The position numbers were made by a program, and so were the translations under genes. From an uncultured Paracoccaceae bacterium (GTDB lineage Bacteria; Pseudomonadota; Alphaproteobacteria; Rhodobacterales; Rhodobacteraceae), in contig CANNFU010000001.1 of assembly GCA_947503965.1 (NCBI GenBank), positions 744,001 through 808,000 of the forward strand: a DNA stretch of 64,000 nucleotides. Reading direction: 5' to 3'. How positions within the stretch are numbered: position 1 is the stretch's first letter; every line of letters begins with the position of its first letter. Shown one piece after another: positions 44,859 through 53,532 of this stretch. The notes beneath the pieces were generated by a model. That model saw only the letters and a program-made list of their open reading frames with translations, was not told the origin of the DNA and made no database searches.

Positions 44859-45809
44859 CTACCCGCGCGGGGCCGCCGCCCGCCGCAGCCGATCATTGAT
44901 CGCACGGCCCAGCCCGTGATCCGGGATCGGCGACACCGCAATGGCTGTCGCACCCATTGCATCCAGTTGGTGCAGACAATCAAACAGCCGGGCCGCGGCT
45001 TCGGTCAGGTCCCCTGCGGGCGACAGGTTCAGCGCCGCGTCAACTGGCCCAAAGCCCAATAGAACCTCGTCATGTCTGGGTGTTACCACATCCAGTCGCA
45101 CGGTTCCCTTGGGCGCGTAATGTGACGCCAATTGCCCGGGGGCCACAGGCGTTTTCGGATTTTCAGACCGGGCCAGCGGCCTGCCTAGGCAAGCCTCTAA
45201 CGCTTCAATCGGAACACCCCCGGCGCGCAGCAGCGTGGGTGTATCACCGCATGAAACAATTGTTGACTCAACCCCGACCGCGCAAGCACCGCCATCAATG
45301 ACCGCGTTGATTTTGTCATTCAATCCATCGACGACATGCTGCGCCGTTGTCGGGCTGATGCGACCCGATGGATTGGCCGAGGGGGCAGCGACCGGTCCGC
45401 CAAATGCGCGTAAAAGCCCCTGTGCCACGGGATGATCGGGTACGCGTATCGCCAGCGTTCCCAACCCCGCAGTGACCAGTTTTGAGATGCCGGATTGTTC
45501 GCGCAGCGGCAAAACCAGGGTCAGCGCACCGGGCCAAAACGCTGCAGCAAGGCGCGAAGCATCATCGTTGAAATATGCATATCTTTCAGCGTCTTGCTGG
45601 GTCTGAAGATGTACTATGAGAGGATTGAAACTGGGGCGCCCCTTTGCGGCATAGATCCCGGCGACCGCCCGGTCGTTACACGCATCAGCACCTAGCCCAT
45701 AGACCGTCTCGGTCGGGAATGACACCAAGCCTCCGTCCTGCAAAATGGCCGCCCCGGCGGTCAGACCGGCGGTATCTGGCTGAAGTATCCGCAAGGGCGC
45801 TTTGGTCAT
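44859..45809 (-). CDS. tsaC: L-threonylcarbamoyladenylate synthase (SUA5 type)
   Basis: 316-aa enzyme making threonylcarbamoyl-AMP from threonine, bicarbonate and ATP for t6A37 modification of ANN-decoding tRNAs. The YrdC domain (about 10-195) has GGLVSFPTETVYGLGADA, KGRPSFNPLIVHL and SANPSGRISPT. The C-terminal 100 residues, opening LASHYAPKG, form the SUA5-specific domain, so this is the long type. Divergent from the acyl-CoA dehydrogenase gene. Confidence 0.92.
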   Translation of the reverse strand: MTKAPLRILQPDTAGLTAGAAILQDGGLVSFPTETVYGLGADACNDRAVAGIYAAKGRPSFNPLIVHLQTQQDAERYAYFNDDASRLAAAFWPGALTLVLPLREQSGISKLVTAGLGTLAIRVPDHPVAQGLLRAFGGPVAAPSANPSGRISPTTAQHVVDGLNDKINAVIDGGACAVGVESTIVSCGDTPTLLRAGGVPIEALEACLGRPLARSENPKTPVAPGQLASHYAPKGTVRLDVVTPRHDEVLLGFGPVDAALNLSPAGDLTEAAARLFDCLHQLDAMGATAIAVSPIPDHGLGRAINDRLRRAAAPRG

Positions 45810-45925
45810 GACGTGGCGTTTCGGTTGATGGGTGGTGGGGCTAGTTTAGTGTGGATCACAAGTTTGAGATGCATAGACTCGGGCGCAGCCTTTGCCAAGC
45901 TGCCGAACAATTCGGAGATTTTACA

Positions 45926-47629
45926 ATGCCTTACCGCGCACCAGTGAGCGATTTTCGCTTTTTGATGGATCATGTTGTCGGGTTTTCCGAGGTGTCCGCA
46001 ACCGCGCGTTTCGCCGAAGCGACGCCTGATATGGTCGATGCGATCCTGTCGGAGGCCGCGAAGATGTGTGAAGAAGTCCTCGCGCCGCTGAACCGCAATG
46101 GCGATCTGCACCCGGCCCATCTGGAAAACGGGGTGGTTCGCACCTCGCCCGGGTTTGGCGATGGCTACCGTGCCATTGCAGAGGGTGGCTGGATCGGCAT
46201 GTCGGCAGATCCGGAAAATGGCGGCATGGGGCTGCCCATGACGCTGACGACGGCTGTCAATGAAATGATGTCCAGTGCCTGTCTGGCGCTGCAACTGAAC
46301 CCTTTGATGACACAAGGGCAGATCGAAGCGTTGGAACATCACGCCTCGGACGAGATCAAGGCAACTTACATCCCCAAACTGATCTCGGGCGATTGGTGCG
46401 GCACCATGAACCTGACCGAGCCGCAAGCCGGATCGGATGTGGGCGCGCTGCGATCCAAGGCAGAGCCAAACGGCGATGGCAGCTATGCGATCACCGGTCA
46501 GAAAATCTATATTAGCTGGGCCGATAACGATTTCACCGAAAACGTCTGCCACCTCGTGCTGGCGCGCCTGCCGGACGGCGTAGCAGGCACCAAGGGTATC
46601 AGCCTGTTCATGGTGCCAAAATTCATTCCCGATGCGGATGGAAACCCCGGCAAACAAAATGACCTGCGGGTGGTCAGCCTGGAACACAAAATGGGTTTGC
46701 ACGGCTCTCCCACAGCGGTCATGGAGTATTCCGGCGCGACGGGCTGGCTGGTTGGCCCCGAACATGGCGGCATGGCTGCAATGTTCACGATGATGAACAA
46801 CGCCCGCCTTGGCGTGGGTGTCCAGGGGATCGGCGTGGCCGAGGCGGCACTGCAGCACGCCATCGCCTACGCGCAGGATCGCAAGCAAGGCAAGGCGCCC
46901 GGCACCGGTACGATCATCGAGCACGCTGACGTGCGCCGCATGCTGACCACCATGAAGGCCGAGGTTTTCGCAGCCCGCGCCATTGCGCTGATGAACGCAG
47001 TCGCCATCGACATGGCAATGGCCACGGATGATGCGGGCTGGGACGCGCGTGCTGCTTTCTTGACACCCATCGGCAAAGCCTTCGGCACCGATGTGGGGAT
47101 CGAGGCGTCGACCACCGGCGTGCAGGTTCACGGCGGCATGGGCTTTATCGAAGAAACGGGTGCGGCCCAATATTCGCGCGACGTACGCGTGACCGCAATT
47201 TACGAAGGTACCAATGGCATTCAGGCCATGGACCTTGTCGCCCGCAAACTGATGGACGGGGGCGAGGCGGCGTTCCGCCTGCTGGAAGAGATCGAGCAGG
47301 GTGCAGAAGCGGCCAAGAGCGCGCATCCCGAACTGGCCGAGGCTGTCTGGCAGGCCGCCGAAACGCTGCGTGAAGCAACTGAATGGCTGGTCAGCCAGGA
47401 AAACCTGAACCATCGTTTCGCGGGTGCGGTGCCGTATCTGCGCGCGTTTGCACGGGTGCTGGGCGGTCATGTCCATCTTGCCGCTGCGATGACAGGCGAT
47501 GAAGCCCGCCAAAAGCTGGCCACGTTCTACATCAAACGTCTGCTACCGGAACATGTGGGGCTTCTGGCACATACACGCGAAGGCGCAGATGATCTGATGG
47601 CGATCACGGCCGAAGAACTGGCGGCCTGA
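45926..47629 (+). CDS. Acyl-CoA dehydrogenase, DmdC-like (methylmercaptopropionyl-CoA type)
   Basis: 567-aa FAD dehydrogenase. The central domain has GTMNLTEPQAGSDVGALRSKA and the C-terminal YEGTNGIQAMDLVARKL, followed by an extra helical domain (about 460-567) typical of the long subfamily. That subfamily includes DmdC, which oxidises 3-methylmercaptopropionyl-CoA in the DMSP demethylation pathway, but also general long-chain enzymes, so DmdC identity is inferred. The ATG at 45926, after CGGAG, is preferred. It overlaps the next gene by one base (TGATG). Confidence 0.87.
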   Translation: MPYRAPVSDFRFLMDHVVGFSEVSATARFAEATPDMVDAILSEAAKMCEEVLAPLNRNGDLHPAHLENGVVRTSPGFGDGYRAIAEGGWIGMSADPENGGMGLPMTLTTAVNEMMSSACLALQLNPLMTQGQIEALEHHASDEIKATYIPKLISGDWCGTMNLTEPQAGSDVGALRSKAEPNGDGSYAITGQKIYISWADNDFTENVCHLVLARLPDGVAGTKGISLFMVPKFIPDADGNPGKQNDLRVVSLEHKMGLHGSPTAVMEYSGATGWLVGPEHGGMAAMFTMMNNARLGVGVQGIGVAEAALQHAIAYAQDRKQGKAPGTGTIIEHADVRRMLTTMKAEVFAARAIALMNAVAIDMAMATDDAGWDARAAFLTPIGKAFGTDVGIEASTTGVQVHGGMGFIEETGAAQYSRDVRVTAIYEGTNGIQAMDLVARKLMDGGEAAFRLLEEIEQGAEAAKSAHPELAEAVWQAAETLREATEWLVSQENLNHRFAGAVPYLRAFARVLGGHVHLAAAMTGDEARQKLATFYIKRLLPEHVGLLAHTREGADDLMAITAEELAA

Positions 47630-48666
47630 TGGCAGATGGAGTGGGCGGTATCCGGTATCCGTTTCCGGAAGCCCCAACCGAAGGTGAAGCAATCAAGGTA
47701 GCCGAAGGCGTCCTTTGGATGCGTCTGCCGCTGCCCATGGCGCTGGATCATGTGAATGTCTATGCGTTGGACGATGGTGACAGCTGGACGGTGATTGACA
47801 CTGGCTTTGCATCCAAACGCAGCCGGGCGATCTGGAAAACACTGCTTGATGGGCCCTTGGGCGGCAAGCCAGTGAACCGCTTGATCGTCACCCATCACCA
47901 TCCCGATCATGTCGGATTGGCGGGGTGGTTTATCACGCAAGGTACAGAATTATGGATGCCCCGCACGGGCTGGTTGCTGGCGCGGATGCTGACGCTGGAT
48001 GTCCAGGAGTTGCCGACCCCGGAAGCCCTGACATTTTACACCCGTGCAGGCATGGATGCCGCGGAGTTCGAAAAGCGCAAGACCGAGCGCCCGTTCAACT
48101 TTGCTGATTGTGTTGTACCCCTGCCGCAAGGCTTCAATCGGCTGCAGGACGGTCAGACAATCACCATGGGTGGCCGCGCTTGGGACATTCGCATGGGCGA
48201 TGGCCATGCCGCCGAACATGCAACCTTCTGGAGCCGCGATGACAATCTGGTCATTGGTGGCGACCAGCTTTTGCCGTCGATCAGTGCCAACCTTGGTGTC
48301 TACCCGACCGAGCCGGGTGCTGATCCGGTCGCAGACTGGATTGCCTCTTGTGAGGCATTTCAGCCGTTGGCCCGCGATGATCAGCTTGTACTGGGTGGTC
48401 ACAAACTGCCCTTTACCGGATTGCCCTTGCGACTGATCCAGATGATCGAAAATCATCATGGTGCACTGGCCCGATTGTTAGAGCATATCACGACAGCCAA
48501 GGCGGCAGGCGAATGCTTCGCGCCGCTGTTCAAGCGCACTATCGGACCTTCGGAGTATGGGCTGGCCCTGGTTGAGGCGGTGGCGCATCTGAACCATTTG
48601 CATCAGACCGGCAAGGCCAGCCGGACATTGCGCGATGATGGGGCGTGGGCCTTTCAGGCCGTCTAA
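47629..48666 (+). CDS. Metallo-beta-lactamase-fold hydrolase
   Basis: 345-aa dinuclear zinc hydrolase. The HxHxDH motif is VTHHHPDHVGLAGW, with later ligands in GDGHAAEHATFW and GGDQLLPSISAN. A C-terminal helical region (about 265-345) resembles the MBL proteins encoded beside fatty-acid oxidation genes. Translational coupling to the acyl-CoA dehydrogenase suggests it cleaves a thioester in the same route. Convergent with the amidotransferase gene, overlapping 4 bp. Confidence 0.87.
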   Translation: MADGVGGIRYPFPEAPTEGEAIKVAEGVLWMRLPLPMALDHVNVYALDDGDSWTVIDTGFASKRSRAIWKTLLDGPLGGKPVNRLIVTHHHPDHVGLAGWFITQGTELWMPRTGWLLARMLTLDVQELPTPEALTFYTRAGMDAAEFEKRKTERPFNFADCVVPLPQGFNRLQDGQTITMGGRAWDIRMGDGHAAEHATFWSRDDNLVIGGDQLLPSISANLGVYPTEPGADPVADWIASCEAFQPLARDDQLVLGGHKLPFTGLPLRLIQMIENHHGALARLLEHITTAKAAGECFAPLFKRTIGPSEYGLALVEAVAHLNHLHQTGKASRTLRDDGAWAFQAV

Positions 48667-49436
48667 GCGGCAACCATCGTGCCAAGCGGCTCCGATTTCC
48701 AGCCTGCCGCATTTACGGCGCACAGCGTGTCGCTGGGCAAGGCTGTCCATTTGTCGGCCATTCCGCAAAGCGGTTCTGACGCGACGGCCCTGCCACCGTT
48801 ATCCAGGGTACCCGATACATACAATGTCGGCGCTGTGCCCCGCGACGCATGGCGGAAGGCATAGAGCGTTTCCCCGTCCGAAAACACGCAAGTCAGCTTG
48901 ATCGGTCCATCCGGTTGATCCGGTCCAATAGCGGCCAAAGTGGCCCTTACCGCTTGCAGCGGATCATCCTGCAATCCGTTGGCCAGTAGCGTCAGAAAGA
49001 TCAGCTCACTATCGGTGCTGCCGCGACGCAGCGCATATAAGCCGTCGGGCAAGGCTGCCTCCATCTGCCTTCTGATCTGCGCGAAATGCGGGATCTGTCC
49101 GTTATGACAGAACGACCACGTGTCATAGGTGAATGGATGACAGTTCGAGCGGCTTGTCTCGCCCACAGTTGATGCCCGGATATGCGCGATAAAGTGGTGC
49201 GACCGCACCATCCGGCACAGGTTCGTCAGGTTATCGTCAGCCCAAGCCGGCAATACATCACGATAAAGACCGGGCGTGCGTGTCTGCCCGTACCACGCAA
49301 TACCGAACCCGTCGCCATTGACGGCCAGCTTGGCCTCTGTCGCATGCTGGCTTTGCTGCAATAACGAATGCGCCGGACGCACGACGATGTTCTCAAGCGG
49401 AATGTCGGGGCCGGTATAGGCCGCGATCCTGCACAT
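48663..49436 (-). CDS. Class II glutamine amidotransferase (YafJ-like)
   Basis: 257-aa Ntn-type amidotransferase domain alone. C2 (MCRIAAYTG) is the nucleophile after methionine removal. NGDGFGIAWYG, FIAHIRASTVGETSRSNCHPF and WSFCHNGQI match the YafJ group. No synthase domain is attached, so the ammonia acceptor is unknown. Shares one base with the next gene on the strand. Confidence 0.88.
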   Translation of the reverse strand: MCRIAAYTGPDIPLENIVVRPAHSLLQQSQHATEAKLAVNGDGFGIAWYGQTRTPGLYRDVLPAWADDNLTNLCRMVRSHHFIAHIRASTVGETSRSNCHPFTYDTWSFCHNGQIPHFAQIRRQMEAALPDGLYALRRGSTDSELIFLTLLANGLQDDPLQAVRATLAAIGPDQPDGPIKLTCVFSDGETLYAFRHASRGTAPTLYVSGTLDNGGRAVASEPLCGMADKWTALPSDTLCAVNAAGWKSEPLGTMVAA

Positions 49437-49675
49437 TAGTGTCTGCTCTCGATCCGGGCGTGAAGGCGTTTGAGGATACGGCTGGCCGTTGTTTCGCAGA
49501 TTGCGGGGATCACCGCATGTACCAGTGCCGCAAATGCCGCCACCGCAAGCCAGAAAGCAAAGCCCAAGGCAAAGCGCATGTGCCCGAAATAGCTTTCGTT
49601 CACGGTTGCCGGGTGATCAAGGAACATTGTTGCGAACAGATTGCGTAATTTTTGCTGCGTGCTGATGTCGGACAT
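49436..49675 (-). CDS. DUF6356-like small membrane protein
   Basis: 79-aa protein with FLDHPATVNESYFGHMRFALGF followed by one hydrophobic helix (WLAVAAFAALVHAVIPAI) and TTASRILKRLHARI. This is the pattern I know from DUF6356 proteins of alphaproteobacteria. The ATG at 49675 is chosen; the open frame upstream adds unrelated residues. It runs directly into the amidotransferase gene. Confidence 0.75.
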   Translation of the reverse strand: MSDISTQQKLRNLFATMFLDHPATVNESYFGHMRFALGFAFWLAVAAFAALVHAVIPAICETTASRILKRLHARIESRH

Positions 49676-49731
49676 GCGTTTCCTTACCCCTTTTTGCTTG
49701 GGGCAATGTATCGGCAGTTTGGCGCATAAAC

Positions 49732-49769
49732 ATCCCAATTATGATTGTAGATCATCCTAATCTCGGGAT
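49732..49769. promoter_or_regulatory. Imperfect inverted repeat in the Lrp promoter region
   Basis: ATCCC (49732-49736) and GGGAT (49765-49769) flank an AT-rich core directly upstream of the Lrp-type regulator start at 49782. Lrp proteins commonly bind such sites to control their own genes. Weak, position-based. Confidence 0.25.
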
Positions 49770-49781
49770 ATTGTCCCATCT

Positions 49782-50243
49782 ATGACACCAAAATTAGATC
49801 AGATAGATCGCGATATTCTTCGTTTGCTACAAAAGAATGCCGCATTATCCGTCGACGACGTCAGCGCAAAGGTGCATCTGTCGCGCAATGCCTGCTGGCG
49901 ACGCATCAAGGCGATGGAGCAGGCCGGCATCATCAAGGCCCGCGTCGCGCTGGTCGACCCGGCGAGTGTTGGCGTCCCGTTGACGGCGATGATATTGATC
50001 CGGACAAATGCCCATGACGCGGCATGGATGAAGAAATTCCAGGCCACGTTACAGGGATTTCCCGAAGTGGTCGGCGCGTATCGCATGACCGGCGATCTGG
50101 ATTACGTGCTGCGGGTGCGCGTGGCGGACGTGCCTGCCTATGACGCGTTCTATAAAAGACTGACATCACGGATTTCTGTCTCGGACATCTCGGCAAGTTT
50201 CGTTATGGAAGAGATCAAGGAAACAACGGCGGTACCCTTATGA
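49782..50243 (+). CDS. Lrp/AsnC-family transcriptional regulator
   Basis: 153-aa regulator. The HTH spans about 5-60 (LDQIDRDILRLLQKNAALSVDDVSAKVHLSRNACWRRIKAMEQAG), followed by the RAM ligand domain (VALVDPASVGVPLTAMILIRT, YRMTGDLDYVLRVRVADV). Such proteins sense amino acids. Its stop overlaps the DUF6173 gene (ATGA). Target genes are not clear; the divergent DUF6356/amidotransferase pair is possible. Confidence 0.92.
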   Translation: MTPKLDQIDRDILRLLQKNAALSVDDVSAKVHLSRNACWRRIKAMEQAGIIKARVALVDPASVGVPLTAMILIRTNAHDAAWMKKFQATLQGFPEVVGAYRMTGDLDYVLRVRVADVPAYDAFYKRLTSRISVSDISASFVMEEIKETTAVPL

Positions 50244-50728
50244 CCAAAGACATCCCCCTGCAAATGAGCATTGATACATCGGCTGAACTGATGGAAAACG
50301 CTATCCTGCCGCGTTTGCGCGAAGTGCATACCGACCCCGATGTGCGGTGCCCTTCGCAGGCGGATGTTCCGGCGGCGATGACAGAACCCGTCGCCAAGAA
50401 AAGCCCCGCCCAATGGGCCTATGAACGGATCATCATGTATATCCAGAACTTTGAAAAACAGCTGGACAACGATCACGAGGTTGGCATGGGCCTTGCCGGG
50501 GGTGAGGCTGGCGTTATCCGCATCGAAGGTTTGGGGTATTATGACCCGGACATCGTGACTTATTACGGGGTGAACGGGGCGGGTGCAAAGACCCAGTTGA
50601 TCCAGCATGTCAGTCAACTGAATGTCACGCTTGTCGCCAGTCCCAAGCACATCGATCAGCCAGAACCGAAGCGGATCGGCTTCCGGCTGGCCAAGGGACT
50701 TGAGCGCGACGAAGATGTGACCACCTGA
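50240..50728 (+). CDS. DUF6173-like protein
   Basis: 162-aa soluble protein whose C-terminal 100 residues (KSPAQWAYERIIMYIQNFEKQL, DHEVGMGLAGGEAGVIRIEGLGYYDPDIVTYYG) match what I recall of DUF6173. The motif suggests a small beta-barrel domain. Function unknown. Translationally coupled to the Lrp gene. Confidence 0.75.
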   Translation: MTKDIPLQMSIDTSAELMENAILPRLREVHTDPDVRCPSQADVPAAMTEPVAKKSPAQWAYERIIMYIQNFEKQLDNDHEVGMGLAGGEAGVIRIEGLGYYDPDIVTYYGVNGAGAKTQLIQHVSQLNVTLVASPKHIDQPEPKRIGFRLAKGLERDEDVTT

Positions 50729-50749
50729 CCGCGTGACAGACCCGTGTGA

Positions 50750-50763
50750 ATCGTCTAGACGAT
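50750..50763. promoter_or_regulatory. 14-bp perfect palindrome upstream of cytochrome oxidase subunit IV
   Basis: ATCGTCTAGACGAT is fully self-complementary and ends 30 bp before the start codon of the subunit IV gene. Position suits a repressor site; no known regulator is assigned. Confidence 0.4.
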
Positions 50764-50793
50764 GTTTCAAACAGAGACACGAAGGAGCCGAAC

Positions 50794-50928
50794 ATGGCCG
50801 AGCACAAGCAAGGTGAAATGGACATCACCACACAGGAAAAAACCTTTGCAGGTTTCGTCAGCATGAGCACCAAGGCCACGATTGGTATTCTGGTGTTTCT
50901 GATTTTCCTTGCCTTGATTGCCGCCTAA
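50794..50928 (+). CDS. aa3-type cytochrome c oxidase subunit IV
   Basis: 44-aa single-helix protein: an acidic N-terminus (MAEHKQGEMDITTQEKTFAG), then VSMSTKATIGILVFLIFLALIAA. This is the compact subunit IV of alphaproteobacterial aa3 oxidases, which lies in the inner membrane. Start codon is preceded by GAAGGAGCC. The catalytic subunits are not in the window, as is usual. Confidence 0.87.
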   Translation: MAEHKQGEMDITTQEKTFAGFVSMSTKATIGILVFLIFLALIAA

Positions 50929-50937
50929 GCTAGGTTG

Positions 50938-51561
50938 GTGGATCGCCGTAGCTTTTTGATCGGCCTACCGCTGGCCCTGTCGGGGTGTACAGCGCAAGAA
51001 GTCTGGGCGCCCGAGGACGTGGTGTCGCGCGCGATTTATCGCAAGCCGGGCCAGAAGTATCTGACCCTTTACACGATGAGACACGTCGAATCGGACGGTG
51101 GAGAGCATTCCGCGCTGCTGATCAATGCCAGCCAAAGGGTGATGTTTGATCCGGCAGGCGCGTGGGAACAAGACCAGATGCCAGAGCGGAATGATGTCCT
51201 GTTCGGTGTCAGTCCGCGAATGGAAGAGTATTACGTCAGTTTTCATGCCCGCGTCACTTATTACGTTGTAGGCCAGAAAGTGCCCGTCACGCCAGAGGTC
51301 GCCGAACAGGCATTGAACCTTGCATTGGTGGCGGGCCCCGTGTCGCAAGCCAATTGCGCGCGATATACATCGCGTCTTGTGCGTCAATTGCCCGGCTTCG
51401 AAGGGGTGCGCCAAACATGGTTCCCAGGCAAGCTTGACGAAGATTTTGCAAAAATGCCCGGCGCGGAAACCACCGTCTACCGCGAAAACGATGACGATGA
51501 TAAATCCGTCGCCGCGCGGGAAATCCGCGAAGCGCTCAGATCAGAGCAGTCATCGCCATAG
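50938..51561 (+). CDS. Lipoprotein with possible permuted NlpC/P60-like fold
   Basis: 207-aa protein from a GTG start (a TTG one codon earlier is possible). Lipobox LALSGC gives lipidated C17. A histidine in GGEHSALLINAS (H57) precedes a cysteine in SQANCARYTSRLVRQL (C140). This His-before-Cys order, with N-C-x-x-(Y/F), is what circularly permuted papain-like peptidases and acyltransferases show. No family name is certain. It starts 9 bp after the oxidase subunit gene and runs towards azlD. Confidence 0.55.
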   Translation: MDRRSFLIGLPLALSGCTAQEVWAPEDVVSRAIYRKPGQKYLTLYTMRHVESDGGEHSALLINASQRVMFDPAGAWEQDQMPERNDVLFGVSPRMEEYYVSFHARVTYYVVGQKVPVTPEVAEQALNLALVAGPVSQANCARYTSRLVRQLPGFEGVRQTWFPGKLDEDFAKMPGAETTVYRENDDDDKSVAAREIREALRSEQSSP

Positions 51562-51871
51562 CGCCATAAAGCGTCACAGCCCCGGCTGTGATGGCCCAAA
51601 GCACATTGCGCGTCCAGATTCCAACTGCCACCGTCGCCAATGCCGCCAGCATGCGAATAGGGTCCGGGTCACCACCCGTTGCGGGCGGCCAAAGCACGAG
51701 GGGTGCCACCATGCCCGGCAAAACGGCGACAGGCGTGAACCGCAATAGCCGCAGCACAAAACTGGGCATGGGCCGGTTTCCGATCAGCCCAAGAAACGAA
51801 AAACGTATTAAGAAAGTCCCGACGCCCATGATCGCAATGATCAGCCAGATCTCTGCCGCAGTATAGGTCAT
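51536..51871 (-). CDS. azlD: AzlD-like branched-chain amino acid transport protein
   Basis: 111-aa inner-membrane protein with four short helices (IWLIIAIMGVGTFLIRFSFLGL, LLRFTPVAVLPGMVAPLVLW, MLAALATVAVGIWTRNVLWAI). It is the small partner of AzlC in amino-acid export. It overlaps the azlC stop by 4 bp and converges with the lipoprotein gene, overlapping 26 bp at the 3' ends. Confidence 0.87.
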   Translation of the reverse strand: MTYTAAEIWLIIAIMGVGTFLIRFSFLGLIGNRPMPSFVLRLLRFTPVAVLPGMVAPLVLWPPATGGDPDPIRMLAALATVAVGIWTRNVLWAITAGAVTLYGAMAMTALI

Positions 51872-52590
51872 GCCTTGCGCCCTTCCATCCAGATCTCAAC
51901 TAATGCACCGGTCAGCATCGCCGCCCCTGCCGCAATCAGCAGCCCTGTACCTGATGGCAGATTGATCAGCGCCAATGCCACGCTCATCGACACGCAGGTC
52001 GCCGCGACATGCGCAAGCGATTTCACCATGGGTGCAACCATCGCCAGGAACATAATCGGCATAATGAAATCAAGCGCCCATGCTTCAGGTATCGCAGCCC
52101 CCGCGATGATGCCCACAAATGTCATACCCACCCAGAACGGCACAATCGGTGTCGCCACCCCGACGAAATAGGCCACCCTTTCCGACACTGTCATCTCAGG
52201 TCGGCTTTCGTACCGCGCGACCGACACAATGTAAGTCTGATCAAAGTTCAGGTAGGCCACCAGCACCCGCTGCCACAACGGTGCCGCCCCCAGATATGGC
52301 ACAAGAGACGCCGAATACATCGCCATCCGCAAGTTCACAGCGAGTGCGGCGAGCAGCACAAAAGCGATACTCGCATTTTCGATCATCATCTGGATCGCCG
52401 CAAATTGCGACGCGCCGGCGATCACCAGCACACTGAACCCCATCGCCTGCGCCAGCGTCAGCCCGGCATCCGTGGCGATCACACCGAACACGGTGGCAAA
52501 TGGTGCCGCCATCAGAATGAACGGCAGCCCATCCCGAAACCCTGCCCAATAGGGCGATTTTGCGGGTGTTTTGACGGTGGAAGTTGTCAT
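51868..52590 (-). CDS. azlC: AzlC-family permease
   Basis: 240-aa inner-membrane permease. The N-terminal FRDGLPFILMAAPFATVFGVIATDAGL and GASQFAAIQMM are signatures of the AzlC family, which exports branched-chain amino acids with AzlD. Five to seven helices follow. Divergent from fdhD with a 60-bp gap. Confidence 0.9.
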   Translation of the reverse strand: MTTSTVKTPAKSPYWAGFRDGLPFILMAAPFATVFGVIATDAGLTLAQAMGFSVLVIAGASQFAAIQMMIENASIAFVLLAALAVNLRMAMYSASLVPYLGAAPLWQRVLVAYLNFDQTYIVSVARYESRPEMTVSERVAYFVGVATPIVPFWVGMTFVGIIAGAAIPEAWALDFIMPIMFLAMVAPMVKSLAHVAATCVSMSVALALINLPSGTGLLIAAGAAMLTGALVEIWMEGRKA

Positions 52591-52650
52591 GGCTTTGCCC
52601 TAGCTTGAGGCCGTTGCGACAGGCTTACCCCTGCGATGAAGGAATGACAA

Positions 52651-53532
52651 TTGGCGCGTATTGACGACACGTCTGACTATCTGATTGCGCCTGAACCGGG
52701 CGCGCGTCGCCTGACCCGTGCAGTTACGGGAACAGATCAGAACGGTGACCCGATGGACCTGAATGTGGTCGAGGAGCGCCCGCTGACGATCTTTCTGAAC
52801 GCGCAGGAAATCGTGACGGCCATGACAATCGGGGATTATCCCGAATACCTTGCCCTTGGATTTTTGCGCAATCAGGGCATGCTGCGAGATACGGATGTGA
52901 TCAAGGGCGTTGATTACGATGAAGAGCTTGAAACGGTCGTGGTTCGCACGGAGGCGCAGACAACCTATGAAGACAAGCTGAAGAAAAAGACCCGCACCAG
53001 CGGTTGTGCCGTTGGCACGGTCTTTGGCGATATGATGGAGGGGTTGGAGGGCGTCGTGCTGCCGGACGTGCAGGTGCGCACCTCTGATCTTTATGCGCTT
53101 GCAGCAACCATCAACCGCACCCCTTCGCTTTATCTTGAGGCAGGCGCGATCCATGGCACGGTCCTGTGTCAGGGCGCGCGCCCGCTGGTCTATATGGAGG
53201 ATGTGGGCCGCCACAACGCCGTGGACAAAATCGCGGGCTGGATGCTGTCCGAAGGTGTGACCGCCGCCGACAAGATGCTTTATACAACCGGGCGGCTGAC
53301 GTCCGAAATGGTGATCAAGACCGCCCTGATGGGAATCCCTGTGCTGGCATCACGGTCCGGGTTCACTGCTTGGGGCGTGGAAATCGCCCAACAGGTCGGC
53401 CTTACCCTGATCGGGCGGATGAAGGGCCAGCGTTTCGTCTGTCTGGCAGGCGAAGACCGCCTGCTCCGCGATGCCGACCCCACGTTGGTGGCCGACGAAC
53501 CGCGCAAAAGCGGGCGGAAGGGGGCAGGATGA
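52651..53532 (+). CDS. fdhD: Formate dehydrogenase accessory sulfurtransferase FdhD
   Basis: 293-aa protein that passes sulfur from a cysteine desulfurase to bis-MGD before insertion into formate dehydrogenases. Motifs: LGFLRNQGM, GAIHGTVLCQGARPL, MEDVGRHNAVDKIAGW, TTGRLTSEMVIKTALMGIPVLASRS. The usual CxxC loop reads SGCAVG, so C119 is present but the second cysteine is G122. It starts with TTG at 52651 after GAAGGAATG. First gene of a molybdenum-cofactor block, overlapping the next gene (ATGA). No formate dehydrogenase is in the window. Confidence 0.9.
   Translation: MARIDDTSDYLIAPEPGARRLTRAVTGTDQNGDPMDLNVVEERPLTIFLNAQEIVTAMTIGDYPEYLALGFLRNQGMLRDTDVIKGVDYDEELETVVVRTEAQTTYEDKLKKKTRTSGCAVGTVFGDMMEGLEGVVLPDVQVRTSDLYALAATINRTPSLYLEAGAIHGTVLCQGARPLVYMEDVGRHNAVDKIAGWMLSEGVTAADKMLYTTGRLTSEMVIKTALMGIPVLASRSGFTAWGVEIAQQVGLTLIGRMKGQRFVCLAGEDRLLRDADPTLVADEPRKSGRKGAG

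Noticed and set aside
45806..47512. 568-codon open frame on the minus strand
   Set aside because: Antisense to the full-length acyl-CoA dehydrogenase; no domain, no ribosome-binding site, explained by high-GC codon use.
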